Source of the DNA: CAZYQW01 sp964649825 | Lineage (GTDB): Bacteria > Planctomycetota > B15-G4 > JADJEK01 | Direction of reading: 5' to 3' | NCBI GenBank assembly: GCA_964649825.1 | Contig: CAZYQW010000038.1 | Span: 102,581 to 166,580 of the forward strand | DNA: 64,000 nt | In this document: piece after piece, positions 25,034 to 35,073 of the stretch | How positions within the stretch are numbered: the stretch's first letter is position 1 | Layout: the number at the start of each line of letters is the position of its first letter | Program-made: the position numbers and the translations under genes | Notes under the pieces: model-generated | What the model saw: the letters and a program-made list of their open reading frames with translations, nothing else | What the model was told of the DNA's origin: nothing | Databases searched by the model: none

Positions 25034-25280
25034 CGCTCAAACGTAATCCTCCGCCGAACCTCCCGCAAGGGGCCGCGAATCGACCGGGCGGCTCGCGCTA
25101 GGAGAGTGTCCGAGTACTCGGCTGTCGCGCGCAGATCCCGCACTGCGAGCAAGACGAGAGCGTGCCGGTGGTTTCAGCCGGGGATGGAACGCGGAGCGCG
25201 AAGTTCGACTTCGAATGCGGTCAGGTGGGGTTGGCGGGCGCCAGGCCACGAGAATCCGGTGATTCTCGTCGTTGTTCCGA

Positions 25281-25499
25281 TCATCTTGCCCACGCTTGGC
25301 GCATGCCGCGTACCAACTTCAAAAGGTTGTGCGTGGTGCAGATCAACGTCCACTCGGCCTTGACCTTCTCGAGACCGCGAAGAAGGAATTGCCGGATCCC
25401 TCGCGCCGCTTTGATTTGGCCCAATGGCGGCTCCACGATCGCCTTCCTTCTCGCGTAGATCGTTTTCCCGCGTTTGGTCCGGAGCTTTCGCTCGCTCAT
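25281..25499 (-). pseudogene. Transposase C-terminal fragment, IS1182-like DDE family
   Basis: 72 codons: KRGKTIYARRKAIVEPPLGQ-IK, then FLLRGLEKVKAEWTLICTTH-NLLKL. These phrases are typical of the C-terminal end of DDE transposases of the IS1182 group (RRKxIVEPxFGQIK and THNLLKL). All N-terminal parts with the first catalytic Asp are missing. It lies inside a pair of 22-base inverted repeats. Confidence 0.75.
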
Positions 25500-25669
25500 G
25501 CCGCTTCGATCGATCGAGTCGTCTCCAGGTTCGGCGCGAATCTGGAATGACTGGCGAAAGCTCGCGCGGTACGCCCCGACGATTCATGAGAGCGCGCAGC
25601 GCCACCTTGTTTTTCTTCTCTCTTCTTCTCAACCCCCTGAGCCCACGCACGCATCGTGGCCCCCAGGGG

Positions 25670-25817
25670 GGCGGAGCGGGTCGATCGGGCCGCGCCGAGC
25701 GAGTTCCGCAGCGAGCCGCCCACGCCTACCGCGACCAAAGCACCCCGACCCAACCCCCTCGCCCCACCCCGAGCGAGGACTGCCTGAGCGAACGCGGCCC
25801 GATCGACCCGCTCCGCC
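25670..25817 (-). repeat. Structured inverted-repeat element, copy 2
   Basis: Perfect 25-base arms (25670-25694 and 25793-25817). Read on the minus strand the inner cores are the same as in copy 1: the 21-base core at 25792-25772 differs by one base and the 18-base core at 25712-25695 is identical; both abut the arms. The arms differ from copy 1 at eight positions, and every change is matched on the other arm. The spacer is 59 bases instead of 27. Confidence 0.75.
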
Positions 25818-25873
25818 CGCCCGACCCCGTCACCAACATTCTCCCCGTCTCACGCGAATACTCGGACACACTC

Positions 25874-27778
25874 CTACCGCCCCACCGCGACGTCGTCGAC
25901 GTCGAGATCGAACGTGCCGGAGAACCCGACGCGGGTGCGGAACTCGACGGCGATGACGCGGCTCGACTCGAAACGGACGCGCTTGCCGAAGCCGATCTGC
26001 GCGAGGTCCTCGAGGGGGACCTCGACGGTGCGCCAGCGCGGGTCGGCGACGAACCGGACGCCGAAGTCGTCTCCGTCGCGCACGACGTCGCTGGCGATGA
26101 CGAGGCGGAACTCGACCCTCTCCGTGGAGCGCACGCGAAACCGAATGCGCGCGTGCTGGGACCAGTCGCGGGCGTCGGGTGGGAGCTCGAGCCGGAGCGA
26201 GATCGACCCGCGCCCCGAGACATCCTCGGGCAACGACCCGGAGAGGCGCAGGAAGCCGCTCGGGTTCTCGTCGCCGTAGTCTCGCACGATCTGGACCCGT
26301 CCCTCGCCGTCGCCGCGCGAGGTCCGCACTTCGTGGGCGGGAGGCTCGGGGCCCTCGAAGTCGAACAACGAGCGGTCCGCCGCGCCCGCGCGGGCGGGGG
26401 GCTCGGCTTGGATCCGTTCCGCGATCGAGTCTCGGCTCACCAGGACGCCATCGCGCAGGACCATCACGATGCGGCGCGTGTCACGGATGCGCCGCAGGGG
26501 GTTGCCCTCCACCAGCACGAGGTCGGCGCGCTTGCCGGTCTCGATCGAGCCAAGCTCGGCGTCGACGTCGAGGAAGCGTGCCGCGTCGATGGTCGCGTTC
26601 GCCAGCACCTCCGCGGGGTCGAGACCGGCTCGCACCAACGACTCGAGCTCGCGGTGCAGCGCGACGCCGTGGAAGACGCCGGGAATCCCGGCGTCCGTGC
26701 CCGGCAAGATGGAGATCCCCGCCTGCACCAACGGAGCGACGTCGGCCAGGATCGTGGGGAAACGATCGCAAAACGAGACGGCGAGGTCGGAGCCGGCCGC
26801 GCGGGAACGCCAGGCGTCGTCGCGGAACCCGGCGAGCACCGCGGGCGGCACGAACCGCACGGTGAGAGGATCGTCGATCCAGGACGGCTCGACCGCGCGG
26901 AACAAGGCTTCGAAAGAAGTCAGCGTGGTGATGATGGTGACGCCGGATCCGGCGGCGCATTCGATCAGCGCCGACATCCCGTCCGGCGTCACCCGGTCGA
27001 ACGGCAGGTGCGCGATCGCGTCGACGCCGGCCGCGACGAGCCCGATGCACGACTCGACGTCGACGGCGTGCGCGACCGTCCTGATCCCGCGGGCCCGCGC
27101 CGCGGCGACGAGCGGTACGAACAGGTCGGGCGCGAGCGTCGGCCGCGCCGGCTGGCCGCCCCATCCCCCCGCGTCGACCATGAGCTTGCACGCGTCCGGC
27201 CGCCGCTCGGCGAGGCTCGCCAGAAGCGGCTCGATCGCGTCGGCGCCGGCGAGGATGCGGGCGGGGAAGCCGCTCTCCGTTCCGTGCCCGCCGGGGGCCG
27301 TGATCGCCGCACCGGCGGCGAAGATCCGCGGCAGCCCGGACGACGTCCGCGAGAGCTCGCGCAGGTCGAAGATGATCGACTCGTCGCCGTTCAGATCGAG
27401 CACGGCGGTGACGCCGCACGCGATCGTCTGCTCGGCCGCGAGTCGCGCCGAGGCGGGGCTCGGACGGTCGGCGCGCGACGACGATCCACCGAGGTGCACG
27501 TGGAGATCGAACAGCCCCGGGATCAGCGTGCGGCCGTCGCCGGCGACGCGCGTCACGTCGTCTGGAACCTCGACTTGGTCGCTCCGTCCCACCGCCGCGA
27601 TCCGGCCGTCCGCGACGACGACCGTCGCGTCGTCGATCGTTCCGCGCTCGGACGCAGTGAAGACGCGCACTCCGACGAACGCGTAGCGCGTCCCGTTCGC
27701 GGCGAACGCGTCGGCGGCGGCCGAACCGACCGCTACGATCGAGACGGCGAGGGCCTCGAGCCGGGAATGTTTTCGCAT
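25874..27778 (-). CDS. Exported amidohydrolase with C-terminal CIA30/CBM-like domain
   Basis: A 634-residue protein. A short signal-like segment (LEALAVSIVAVGSAAADAFA) precedes an amidohydrolase barrel related to imidazolonepropionase-type and prolidase-type enzymes: LIPGLFDLHVHLGG holds the HxH metal ligands, with later VAHAVD, IAHLPFD, LPGTDAGIPG, and the end-of-domain GKRADLVLVEGNP. From about residue 455 a beta-rich domain (RLSGSLPEDVSGRGSISLRL, FDLDVDDVAVGR) looks like a CIA30 or carbohydrate-binding fold. Substrate unknown. ATG 27778 is 74 bases from the divergent MoxR gene. Confidence 0.78.
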   Translation of the reverse strand: MRKHSRLEALAVSIVAVGSAAADAFAANGTRYAFVGVRVFTASERGTIDDATVVVADGRIAAVGRSDQVEVPDDVTRVAGDGRTLIPGLFDLHVHLGGSSSRADRPSPASARLAAEQTIACGVTAVLDLNGDESIIFDLRELSRTSSGLPRIFAAGAAITAPGGHGTESGFPARILAGADAIEPLLASLAERRPDACKLMVDAGGWGGQPARPTLAPDLFVPLVAAARARGIRTVAHAVDVESCIGLVAAGVDAIAHLPFDRVTPDGMSALIECAAGSGVTIITTLTSFEALFRAVEPSWIDDPLTVRFVPPAVLAGFRDDAWRSRAAGSDLAVSFCDRFPTILADVAPLVQAGISILPGTDAGIPGVFHGVALHRELESLVRAGLDPAEVLANATIDAARFLDVDAELGSIETGKRADLVLVEGNPLRRIRDTRRIVMVLRDGVLVSRDSIAERIQAEPPARAGAADRSLFDFEGPEPPAHEVRTSRGDGEGRVQIVRDYGDENPSGFLRLSGSLPEDVSGRGSISLRLELPPDARDWSQHARIRFRVRSTERVEFRLVIASDVVRDGDDFGVRFVADPRWRTVEVPLEDLAQIGFGKRVRFESSRVIAVEFRTRVGFSGTFDLDVDDVAVGR

Positions 27779-27852
27779 ACGTGGCCCCAGCGGCGTGGAT
27801 CTACGGGCGCCCGCCATTCTAATGAAGGCCGGCGCACCCCAAGAGAAACCGC

Positions 27853-29331
27853 ATGAACCCGACGAAGCGCGTCCGCACTCTCGGCGACCTGAGGAAGAGC
27901 AGTCATCGGCACGAGTCGGTGAAGGACGAGATGCGGCGCAACCTCGTCTCGAAGCTGGGGAGCGGCGCTCCGCTCTTCCCCGGCGTCATCGGCTTCGATG
28001 ACACCGTGGTCCCGCAGATCGCGAACGCGATCCTCTCGCGGCACAACTTCATCCTGCTGGGCCTGCGCGGGCAGGCGAAGACACGCATCATCCGGTCGCT
28101 GGCGGCGCTCCTCGACGAGGTCACGCCGGTCATCCCCGGCTGCCCGCTGAACAGCCACCCGTTCGCCCCGCTCTCGAGCGCGGCGCGGCGCCTCGTCCAG
28201 GAGCAAGGCGACTCCCTGGAGATCGGCTGGCTGCCGCGCGCGGAACGGTACCGCGAGAAGCTCGCCACCCCCGACATCACGATCGGCGACCTGATCGGCG
28301 ACGTCGACCCGATCAAGGCCGCGGCGCGACGGCTCGAGCTCTCGGACGAGGAGGTGATCCACTTCGGGATCATCCCGCGCACGAACCGCGGCATCTTCGG
28401 CGTGAACGAGCTCCCCGACCTTCCGACGCGGATCCAGGTCGGGCTCTTGAACATCCTCGAGGAGAACGACGTGCAGATCCGCGGGTTCCCGATCCGGCTG
28501 CCGATCGACGTCCTGTTGGTCTTCACCGCGAACCCCGAGGACTACACGAACCGCGGCAACATCATCACGCCGTTGCGCGACCGGATCGAATCGCAGATCC
28601 ACACGCACTACCCAATGACGCTCGACGAGGGGATGCGCATCACGCGCCAGGAGGCGTGGGTCGACCGCGGCCACGCGCCGGAGGTCCAGGTGCCGCGCTG
28701 GATGGAAGAGATCATCGAGGAGACCGCGGTGCAGGCGCGCACGTCTTCGTTCGTCGATCAGAACTCCGGCGTCTCCGCGCGGATGACGATCGCCCTGATC
28801 GAGAACGTCGTCTCGAACGCCGAGCGCCGCGCGATCACGCTCGGCCTGCCGCGCGCCGTCCCGCGGATCGGCGACCTGTTCTGCGCGGCGTCCGCGATCA
28901 CCGGCAAGATCGAGCTCGTGTACGAGGGCGAACGCGAGGGCCCGACGTCGGTCGCGCACGCGATCCTCGGCAAGGCCATCAAGGCGGTGTTCGATCGCGC
29001 GATGCCCGATCCGTACGCGGAGGATCGCGGCGCGCGCGTCTACGACAAGGTCCAACGGTGGTTCCGCGCCGGCAACCACGTCGTCGTGTCGGACGGCACC
29101 GCGCCCGACGCGTACGTCGCCGCCCTCTCCCGCGTGCCCGAGCTGGACGTCCTGGCGCGAAACTTCTTCCCGGGCGACGACGACCCGGAGAGCCGCGGCG
29201 TCGCGATGGAGATGATCCTGGAGGGGCTCCACCAGGCATCGATCCTCGGCAAGGAGCGGAGCCTGGCCGGCGCTTCCTACTCGGACGCGCTCGACGCGAT
29301 GGCGCGCGAGTTCAAGAGAGGGCCGGACTGA
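27853..29331 (+). CDS. MoxR/magnesium-chelatase-type AAA+ ATPase
   Basis: A 492-residue AAA+ protein of the chelatase/MoxR clade. Walker A is the unusual GLRGQAKT (70-77); GIFGVNELPDLPTRIQVGLL-NI carries the region around Walker B (with Asn-Glu in place of Asp-Glu), and VFTANPEDYTNRGNI is sensor 1. MoxR ATPases act with VWA-domain partners in protein maturation or metal insertion, and a VWA gene follows 6 bases downstream. The partner substrate is not evident. Divergent from the amidohydrolase. Confidence 0.85.
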   Translation: MNPTKRVRTLGDLRKSSHRHESVKDEMRRNLVSKLGSGAPLFPGVIGFDDTVVPQIANAILSRHNFILLGLRGQAKTRIIRSLAALLDEVTPVIPGCPLNSHPFAPLSSAARRLVQEQGDSLEIGWLPRAERYREKLATPDITIGDLIGDVDPIKAAARRLELSDEEVIHFGIIPRTNRGIFGVNELPDLPTRIQVGLLNILEENDVQIRGFPIRLPIDVLLVFTANPEDYTNRGNIITPLRDRIESQIHTHYPMTLDEGMRITRQEAWVDRGHAPEVQVPRWMEEIIEETAVQARTSSFVDQNSGVSARMTIALIENVVSNAERRAITLGLPRAVPRIGDLFCAASAITGKIELVYEGEREGPTSVAHAILGKAIKAVFDRAMPDPYAEDRGARVYDKVQRWFRAGNHVVVSDGTAPDAYVAALSRVPELDVLARNFFPGDDDPESRGVAMEMILEGLHQASILGKERSLAGASYSDALDAMAREFKRGPD

Positions 29332-29337
29332 ATCCCG

Positions 29338-30435
29338 ATGGTCCAGTGGATCTATCACCACGACGATCCGAAACGACGCTCGACCGATGAACGGTACGAG
29401 CACGCGAAGGGCGTCTACCAGCACCTGGTGCTGATGGCGAACGGCGACGTGGATCAGGCGCTCGAGTGGCTCGATCGCCTCGACGCCCGCTACGGTTTCT
29501 TCGACGAGGAGTTCACGCGCGAGGCGTTCCAGGCCCGGCTCCGACGCGAAGACCTGATCGAGCGACGACCCGGCGGCGCGGGCTTCCGCTTGACGAAGGG
29601 CGGGGAGATCGCGCTGCGCCGGGATGCCCTCGAACGGATCTTCTCGTCGCTCGCGCGCGACGGCGACGGCGACCACCGCACGACGGGCGAGGGCCGCGGC
29701 GTCGAGCGTCTCTCCGAGACGCGGCCGTACGCGTTCGGCGACGACCCGGCGAGCATCGACTTCCGCGCCACCGTCCGGAACGCGGTCCGGCGCTCCGGAC
29801 TCGACCTCGACTTCCGCGAGGAGGACTTCGAGGTCTTCGAAACCGAGGCGCTCACGTCCTGCGCAACCGTCATCGCGATCGACGTCTCGCACTCGATGAC
29901 GCTCTACGGAGAGGACCGCATCACCCCGGCGAAACAGGTCGCGCTCGCTCTCGTCGAGCTGATCCAGACCCGGTTCAAGAAGGACCACGTGGAGGTGGTG
30001 CTGTTCGGCGACGACGCCGTCCGCGTGCCGATCCCCCGGATCCCGTACGTGACCAACGGGCCGTTCCATACCAACACGCGCGAGGGCCTGCGCCTCGCGG
30101 CGCGCCTTCTCATGCGCCAGAAGCACCAGAACCGGCAGATCTTCCTCGTCACCGACGGCAAGCCGTCCGCACTGACGATGGAGGACGGCCGCCTCTACAA
30201 GAACCCGTTCGGTCTGGACGACGTGGTCGTCAACAAGACCCTCGAGGAGGCGGCGATCCTCAGGCGCCGGGGCATCGTCGTCACCACCTTCATGTTGACC
30301 GACGATCCGTACCTCGTCCGCTTCGTCGAGGAGTTCACGCGAACCAACCGCGGTCGCGCGTACTACTCGTCCGCCGATCGCCTCGGCTCGTTCCTGCTCG
30401 TCGACTACCTGAGGAATCGACGCGGCATCGTTTGA
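29338..30435 (+). CDS. VWA-domain partner of the MoxR ATPase
   Basis: A 365-residue protein with a charged helical N-terminal half and a C-terminal von Willebrand A domain. The MIDAS motif is DVSHS (182-186), with VFLVTDGKP-type beta strand (FLVTDGKPS) further on. This is the usual partner of a MoxR ATPase, as in chelatase I/D pairs. It starts 6 bases after the ATPase stop. Cytoplasmic, no signal or membrane helix seen. Confidence 0.85.
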   Translation: MVQWIYHHDDPKRRSTDERYEHAKGVYQHLVLMANGDVDQALEWLDRLDARYGFFDEEFTREAFQARLRREDLIERRPGGAGFRLTKGGEIALRRDALERIFSSLARDGDGDHRTTGEGRGVERLSETRPYAFGDDPASIDFRATVRNAVRRSGLDLDFREEDFEVFETEALTSCATVIAIDVSHSMTLYGEDRITPAKQVALALVELIQTRFKKDHVEVVLFGDDAVRVPIPRIPYVTNGPFHTNTREGLRLAARLLMRQKHQNRQIFLVTDGKPSALTMEDGRLYKNPFGLDDVVVNKTLEEAAILRRRGIVVTTFMLTDDPYLVRFVEEFTRTNRGRAYYSSADRLGSFLLVDYLRNRRGIV

Positions 30436-30518
30436 CGCGCAAGGAGCGGCCCATCGATCCCGTGCTTGGGTTCGGCGTTCCCGCGCCGCTATGATGCCGG
30501 CTCGAGTGGAGGTTCGAC

Positions 30519-31211
30519 ATGAACAAGGTGGTGGCATCGGCCGACGCGGCGATCGCCGACGTTCCAGACGGCGCGACTCTGATGGTCGGCGGGTTCGGTC
30601 TCTGCGGCATTCCCGAGAACCTGATCGGGGCTCTCGTGCGGTCGGGCGTGAGGGGGTTGACCGCGATCTCGAACAACGCCGGCGTGGACGAGTTCGGCCT
30701 CGGGCTGCTCCTCCAGACCCGTCAGATCAAGAAGATGGTCTCGACGTACGTCGGCGAGAACAAGACGTTCGAGAAGCAGTTCCTGGACGGCTCGCTCGAG
30801 GTCGACCTGGTGCCGCAGGGCACGTTCGCCGAGCGGATCCGCGCCGGCGGCGCCGGGATCCCGGCGTTCTACACGCCGACCGGCGTCGGCACCGTGATCG
30901 CCGACGGCAAAGAGACGCGGGTCTTCGACGGGCGCGAGTACCTCCTCGAGCGCGCGATGCGCGCCGACTTCGCCCTGGTCAAGGCATGGAAGGGCGACGC
31001 GCACGGCAACCTCGTCTATCGCAAGACCGCGCGCAACTTCAACCCGATGATGGCGGCGGCGGGTCGCGTGACGATCGCCGAGGTCGAGGAGATCGTCGAG
31101 ATCGGCGAGCTCGCGGCCGACGAGATCCACACGCCCGGCATCTACGTTCAGCGCATCCTGAAGGGTGAACGCTACGAGAAGCGAATCGAACAGCGGACGA
31201 CGCGGTCCTGA
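30519..31211 (+). CDS. scoA: 3-oxoacid CoA-transferase subunit A
   Basis: A 230-residue alpha subunit of a succinyl-CoA:3-ketoacid (or related) CoA-transferase, which moves CoA between succinyl-CoA and acetoacetate. Features: GATLMVGGFGLCGIPENLI, SNNAGVDEFGLG, PQGTFAERIRAGGAGIPAFY and the conserved TGVGT. GGAGG lies before the ATG. It forms a two-gene operon with subunit B, 12 bases downstream. The exact acyl substrate could differ. Confidence 0.92.
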   Translation: MNKVVASADAAIADVPDGATLMVGGFGLCGIPENLIGALVRSGVRGLTAISNNAGVDEFGLGLLLQTRQIKKMVSTYVGENKTFEKQFLDGSLEVDLVPQGTFAERIRAGGAGIPAFYTPTGVGTVIADGKETRVFDGREYLLERAMRADFALVKAWKGDAHGNLVYRKTARNFNPMMAAAGRVTIAEVEEIVEIGELAADEIHTPGIYVQRILKGERYEKRIEQRTTRS

Positions 31212-31223
31212 AGGAGGTGAACG

Positions 31224-31883
<660 letters not shown>

Positions 31884-31926
31884 AACCGCTTCGCGCGCCG
31901 CCTACGGCGAGGACCCCCGAAGTCGC

Positions 31927-34266
31927 ATGATCCGCGAGGAACGCAACGCGCTCGTCCTGCTGGTCGCGTTCCTCGTCGCGGCGGGGCTGCTCTACACGTT
32001 CGTGCTCCGCCCCGCGCTCGACGAGGCGACGGGTCGTCCGGTCGTTCACGCCAAACCGAAGCCGGATCCCGACGAGGCCGAGACTCCGGCGCATCCCGGC
32101 GACGACCTGCGCCCGAAGGCGGTCCGACGGATGGTCAGCGTGCACGCCTCGCTCTGCGACGCCGCGACCGGCACCCCGATCACGGACGCGGTCGCCGAGG
32201 TGCTCTACGTGGCCGACATCGCCGACCCGACGGCGCAGGTCGAGCCGAATGGACGGCTGTCCGTCGACTACCTGCCGCCGGGCGTCACGTTCGGCCTGCG
32301 GGTGGACGCCCCCGGTCATCGTGGACGGCTCTTTCCGCGCCTGCGGGGCGAGGCGAGGTCGACGATCGAGCTTGGTCTCGTCGCGCTCGACCCGATCCGG
32401 GCGGTCCGCGGCGAGGCCCGGGCGCCGAACGGGGCTCCGGCCCAGAACACGCTGGTCACCGTCTTCGCCGCGCCGCCCGACCGTCCGAGCGACAGCCCTC
32501 TCGCCTTCGCGCGGCGCACCGCGGAGGCGCTCCTCTCGACGCCGCTCGCCTCGGTCCGCGCCGACGCGGAAGGCCGGTTCGCGATCGCCGACCTCCCCGC
32601 GATCCCCGTCGTCGCCTACGCGCTCTGTCCCCCGTACGCGAGCCGCGCGTTCTCGTGGGTCGACCTGCGGCACGACGACGCCGCGCTCGACTTTCGCTTC
32701 GAGCACGGCGATCCCGCTCGCGGCCGCCTGAGTCGAGCCGGCGCGCCGGTGGCGGGAGCGGACGTGGTGCTGGTCGGCGGCGACCCGGCGGACGACGAGC
32801 CGTCGGCCGCGGTCACCCGTTCCGACGCGGGCGGCTTCTTCGGTCACCCCGCGCTCGCGGCCGTCCCCCACTTCGTCTTCGCGCGCGGCGACGGAATCGT
32901 GGCGCGCGGCTTCGGGCCGGTCCCCTTCGATCCGGACCGCGAGGTGCGGTTGGAGCTCGACGAAGGCCAAGCGATCACCGGATCGGTGCGCGGCCCGAAC
33001 CGGGAGGTGGTCGCGGCGGCGCGCGTCGCTGCCCGCGGCGAGGGTGACGGCGCGTTGACCATCGAGGCGACGACCGGCGACGACGGCGGCTTTCGGCTCG
33101 CGGGCCTTCCGATCGGGTCGGCTCGGGTCGTGGTGCAGGCGGACGGCTTCGCCCCGAACCGCGAGCGCGTGCCGGTCGCGTCGTTCGGGGCCGAGCATCC
33201 CGTCCGGCTCTTCTCCGAGGCGGGAGCGAGCGGCGTGGTCGTCGACGAAGCAGGGCCGGTCCCCGGGGCGATCGTCGACGCGTCCCCGTTCGCGCGCGCG
33301 GTCACGGACGCGGCCGGCTGGTTCTCGCTGGCGCCGCTGCCGCCCGGCCCGGTCGAGCTCCGCGCGCGCGCCGAGGGAAGATCTGCGGCCACGCTCCCGG
33401 TCGAAGTGCGCCTGCGCGACGAGAACCGCGTGCGGCTCGTCCTCTCCCGCGGCGGCCAGGTCCACGTTCGCGTCAAACGCACGGACGGCGCCGCGGTGTC
33501 GAACGCCCGCGTCGCGGCCGTCCCCCTCGCCGGCGGGTGGCCAGCCTGGCCGGACGCGGTGCGCGGCCGCACGGACACGGCCGGCCAGGCGACGCTGCGC
33601 GGCATCCGCAACGGCCCGTGCGTGCTGTTCGCCGCCCACGCCGGCTCCGCGCCGGTCCGCACCACCCCGTTCACGCTCGACGCCGATCGGTCGCGGAAGG
33701 GGATCGCGCTCACCTTTCGGCCCGGCGGCGAGATCGAAGGCGTCACCCAGGACGGCGACGGAGTGCCTCTCGACGCGGTCCGAGTGACGGTCCTGCCCGT
33801 CGAAGCCGACCCCCTCGACGCCGCCCTTCTCCGCTTCGCCGGCCCGGCCGCCCGCTCGGACGAGACGGGGACGTTCCTGATCGGCCCGTTGCCCGCGGGG
33901 AGCTACCGGCTGGCCGCGACGCGGGCGGATCGCGTCGGGTTCGTCTCCGAGCCGGTGGCGGTGGAGGACGAGCGCCGGTTCGTCGCGCACCCGCTCGAGC
34001 TCGCGGCAGGCGGATGCATCACGGGCGAGGTGGTCGACGAGCGCCGCCGCCCCGTCCCCCACGCGGAGGTCCGCTTCGACGTACGGCTCGGCGACGCCGC
34101 GGCGACCGAGTGGTCGAGCGGCGTCGTGGTCACGGACGCGGCCGGCCGTTTCACGCTGCCCCGGCCGCCGCCGTCCACCCTCCACCTCTCCGCGCGACGC
34201 CGGGGCAGCGAAGTCCGGCTCGAGGTCGAGTCGGGCGCGGGGCCGTTCCGGATCGGGTTCGACTGA
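31927..34266 (+). CDS. Membrane-anchored carboxypeptidase-regulatory-like repeat protein
   Basis: A 779-residue protein with an N-terminal membrane anchor (NALVLLVAFLVAAGLLYTFV) and at least five beta-sandwich repeats of the carboxypeptidase-regulatory type. Each has phrases such as TGDDGGFRLAGLPIGSARVV, TDAAGWFSLAPLPPGPVELR and SDETGTFLIGPLPAGSYRLA. Such repeats are extracytoplasmic, structural or ligand-binding modules. No catalytic domain is seen. It starts 43 bases after scoB but no functional link is evident. Confidence 0.75.
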   Translation: MIREERNALVLLVAFLVAAGLLYTFVLRPALDEATGRPVVHAKPKPDPDEAETPAHPGDDLRPKAVRRMVSVHASLCDAATGTPITDAVAEVLYVADIADPTAQVEPNGRLSVDYLPPGVTFGLRVDAPGHRGRLFPRLRGEARSTIELGLVALDPIRAVRGEARAPNGAPAQNTLVTVFAAPPDRPSDSPLAFARRTAEALLSTPLASVRADAEGRFAIADLPAIPVVAYALCPPYASRAFSWVDLRHDDAALDFRFEHGDPARGRLSRAGAPVAGADVVLVGGDPADDEPSAAVTRSDAGGFFGHPALAAVPHFVFARGDGIVARGFGPVPFDPDREVRLELDEGQAITGSVRGPNREVVAAARVAARGEGDGALTIEATTGDDGGFRLAGLPIGSARVVVQADGFAPNRERVPVASFGAEHPVRLFSEAGASGVVVDEAGPVPGAIVDASPFARAVTDAAGWFSLAPLPPGPVELRARAEGRSAATLPVEVRLRDENRVRLVLSRGGQVHVRVKRTDGAAVSNARVAAVPLAGGWPAWPDAVRGRTDTAGQATLRGIRNGPCVLFAAHAGSAPVRTTPFTLDADRSRKGIALTFRPGGEIEGVTQDGDGVPLDAVRVTVLPVEADPLDAALLRFAGPAARSDETGTFLIGPLPAGSYRLAATRADRVGFVSEPVAVEDERRFVAHPLELAAGGCITGEVVDERRRPVPHAEVRFDVRLGDAAATEWSSGVVVTDAAGRFTLPRPPPSTLHLSARRRGSEVRLEVESGAGPFRIGFD

Positions 34267-34293
34267 CCGGCGGACCCGGACCGCCGCGCCCTC

Positions 34294-34914
34294 TCACGTG
34301 CTGGCGGATCGCTTCGCGCTCGAACGGCGGACCGCCGCGCGGATCACGAGCCAGAGGACCAATCCGAGCCCGATGGCGATGATGGCGCGATCGACCCGCG
34401 CCATGTACACGAGGGCGGATTCGATCTCGCCACCGAAGCGATACCCGAGCCAGACCGAGATCGGGGCGGAAAGCAGCGCGCCCGCGAGGTCGAGCAGGAG
34501 GAACGTCCGGTACCGCATCCCGAGCGTGCCCGCCGTGAAGTAGACGCACGGGCGGATCCCCGCGAAGAAGCGCGCGAAGAAGACCGCCTTCACCCCGTGC
34601 CGATCGAACTGCTTCTGCACCCGCACCATCCGGTCGGCGTGGAGGAGCTTGCGAAACAACGGCCGCGCCAGGAGCGACGGTCCGAAGCGACGCCCCAGGA
34701 ACAGGAGCAGGCTGTCGCCGCCGAGGATGCCGACGATCGTGACCAGGATCATGAGGAGGAGGTCCGCCTGCTCGCGATACACGACGAGCCCCGCGGCGAT
34801 CAGCGTCAGCTCTTCCGGGATCGGCAGGCCGAGCCCGCACAGCATCAACACGACGAACACAGCCAGGTAGCCGTGCTCCAGCAGGAATCCCGAAAGCGCG
34901 TCGAAGAAATCCAA
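34294..34914 (-). CDS. DedA-family membrane protein
   Basis: A 206-residue inner-membrane protein of the DedA/SNARE-associated family, several members of which are lipid flippases (undecaprenyl phosphate or phosphatidylethanolamine). Typical phrases: GLGLPIPEELTLIAAG near the N-terminus and FFARFFAGIRPCVYFTAG in the middle; FxRFxPGxR-type segments carry essential Arg residues in the family. Four to five hydrophobic helices. Convergent with the preceding gene, with a small GC hairpin between them. Confidence 0.88.
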   Translation of the reverse strand: MDFFDALSGFLLEHGYLAVFVVLMLCGLGLPIPEELTLIAAGLVVYREQADLLLMILVTIVGILGGDSLLLFLGRRFGPSLLARPLFRKLLHADRMVRVQKQFDRHGVKAVFFARFFAGIRPCVYFTAGTLGMRYRTFLLLDLAGALLSAPISVWLGYRFGGEIESALVYMARVDRAIIAIGLGLVLWLVIRAAVRRSSAKRSAST

Positions 34915-35073
34915 CCGGCGTGTCCCGTCCGCGGCGAGCGCCGCCGCCGTCGGGCCCGATGCTACCGATCCAGCGGTGCTCCTCTCACCTCCGGTTCGCG
35001 AGAATCGAAGGGGACCGGCGCGGGCCGGGTGGACCCGCGCGGCGGCGACGAGCCGACGCGGAGCCGTCCCCGA

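Larger units (their letters stand above)
25099..25876. mobile_element. Degenerate insertion-sequence remnant with 22-base terminal inverted repeats
   Basis: The left end 25099-25120 and the right end 25855-25876 are inverted copies matching at 20 of 22 bases (TAGGAGnGTGTCCGAGTAnT-CG). Between them is the 3' end of a transposase gene (25281-25499) and the second structured repeat. At 778 bases it is too short for a complete element, so internal sequence has been lost. The right end abuts the stop codon of the amidohydrolase gene. Confidence 0.5.
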
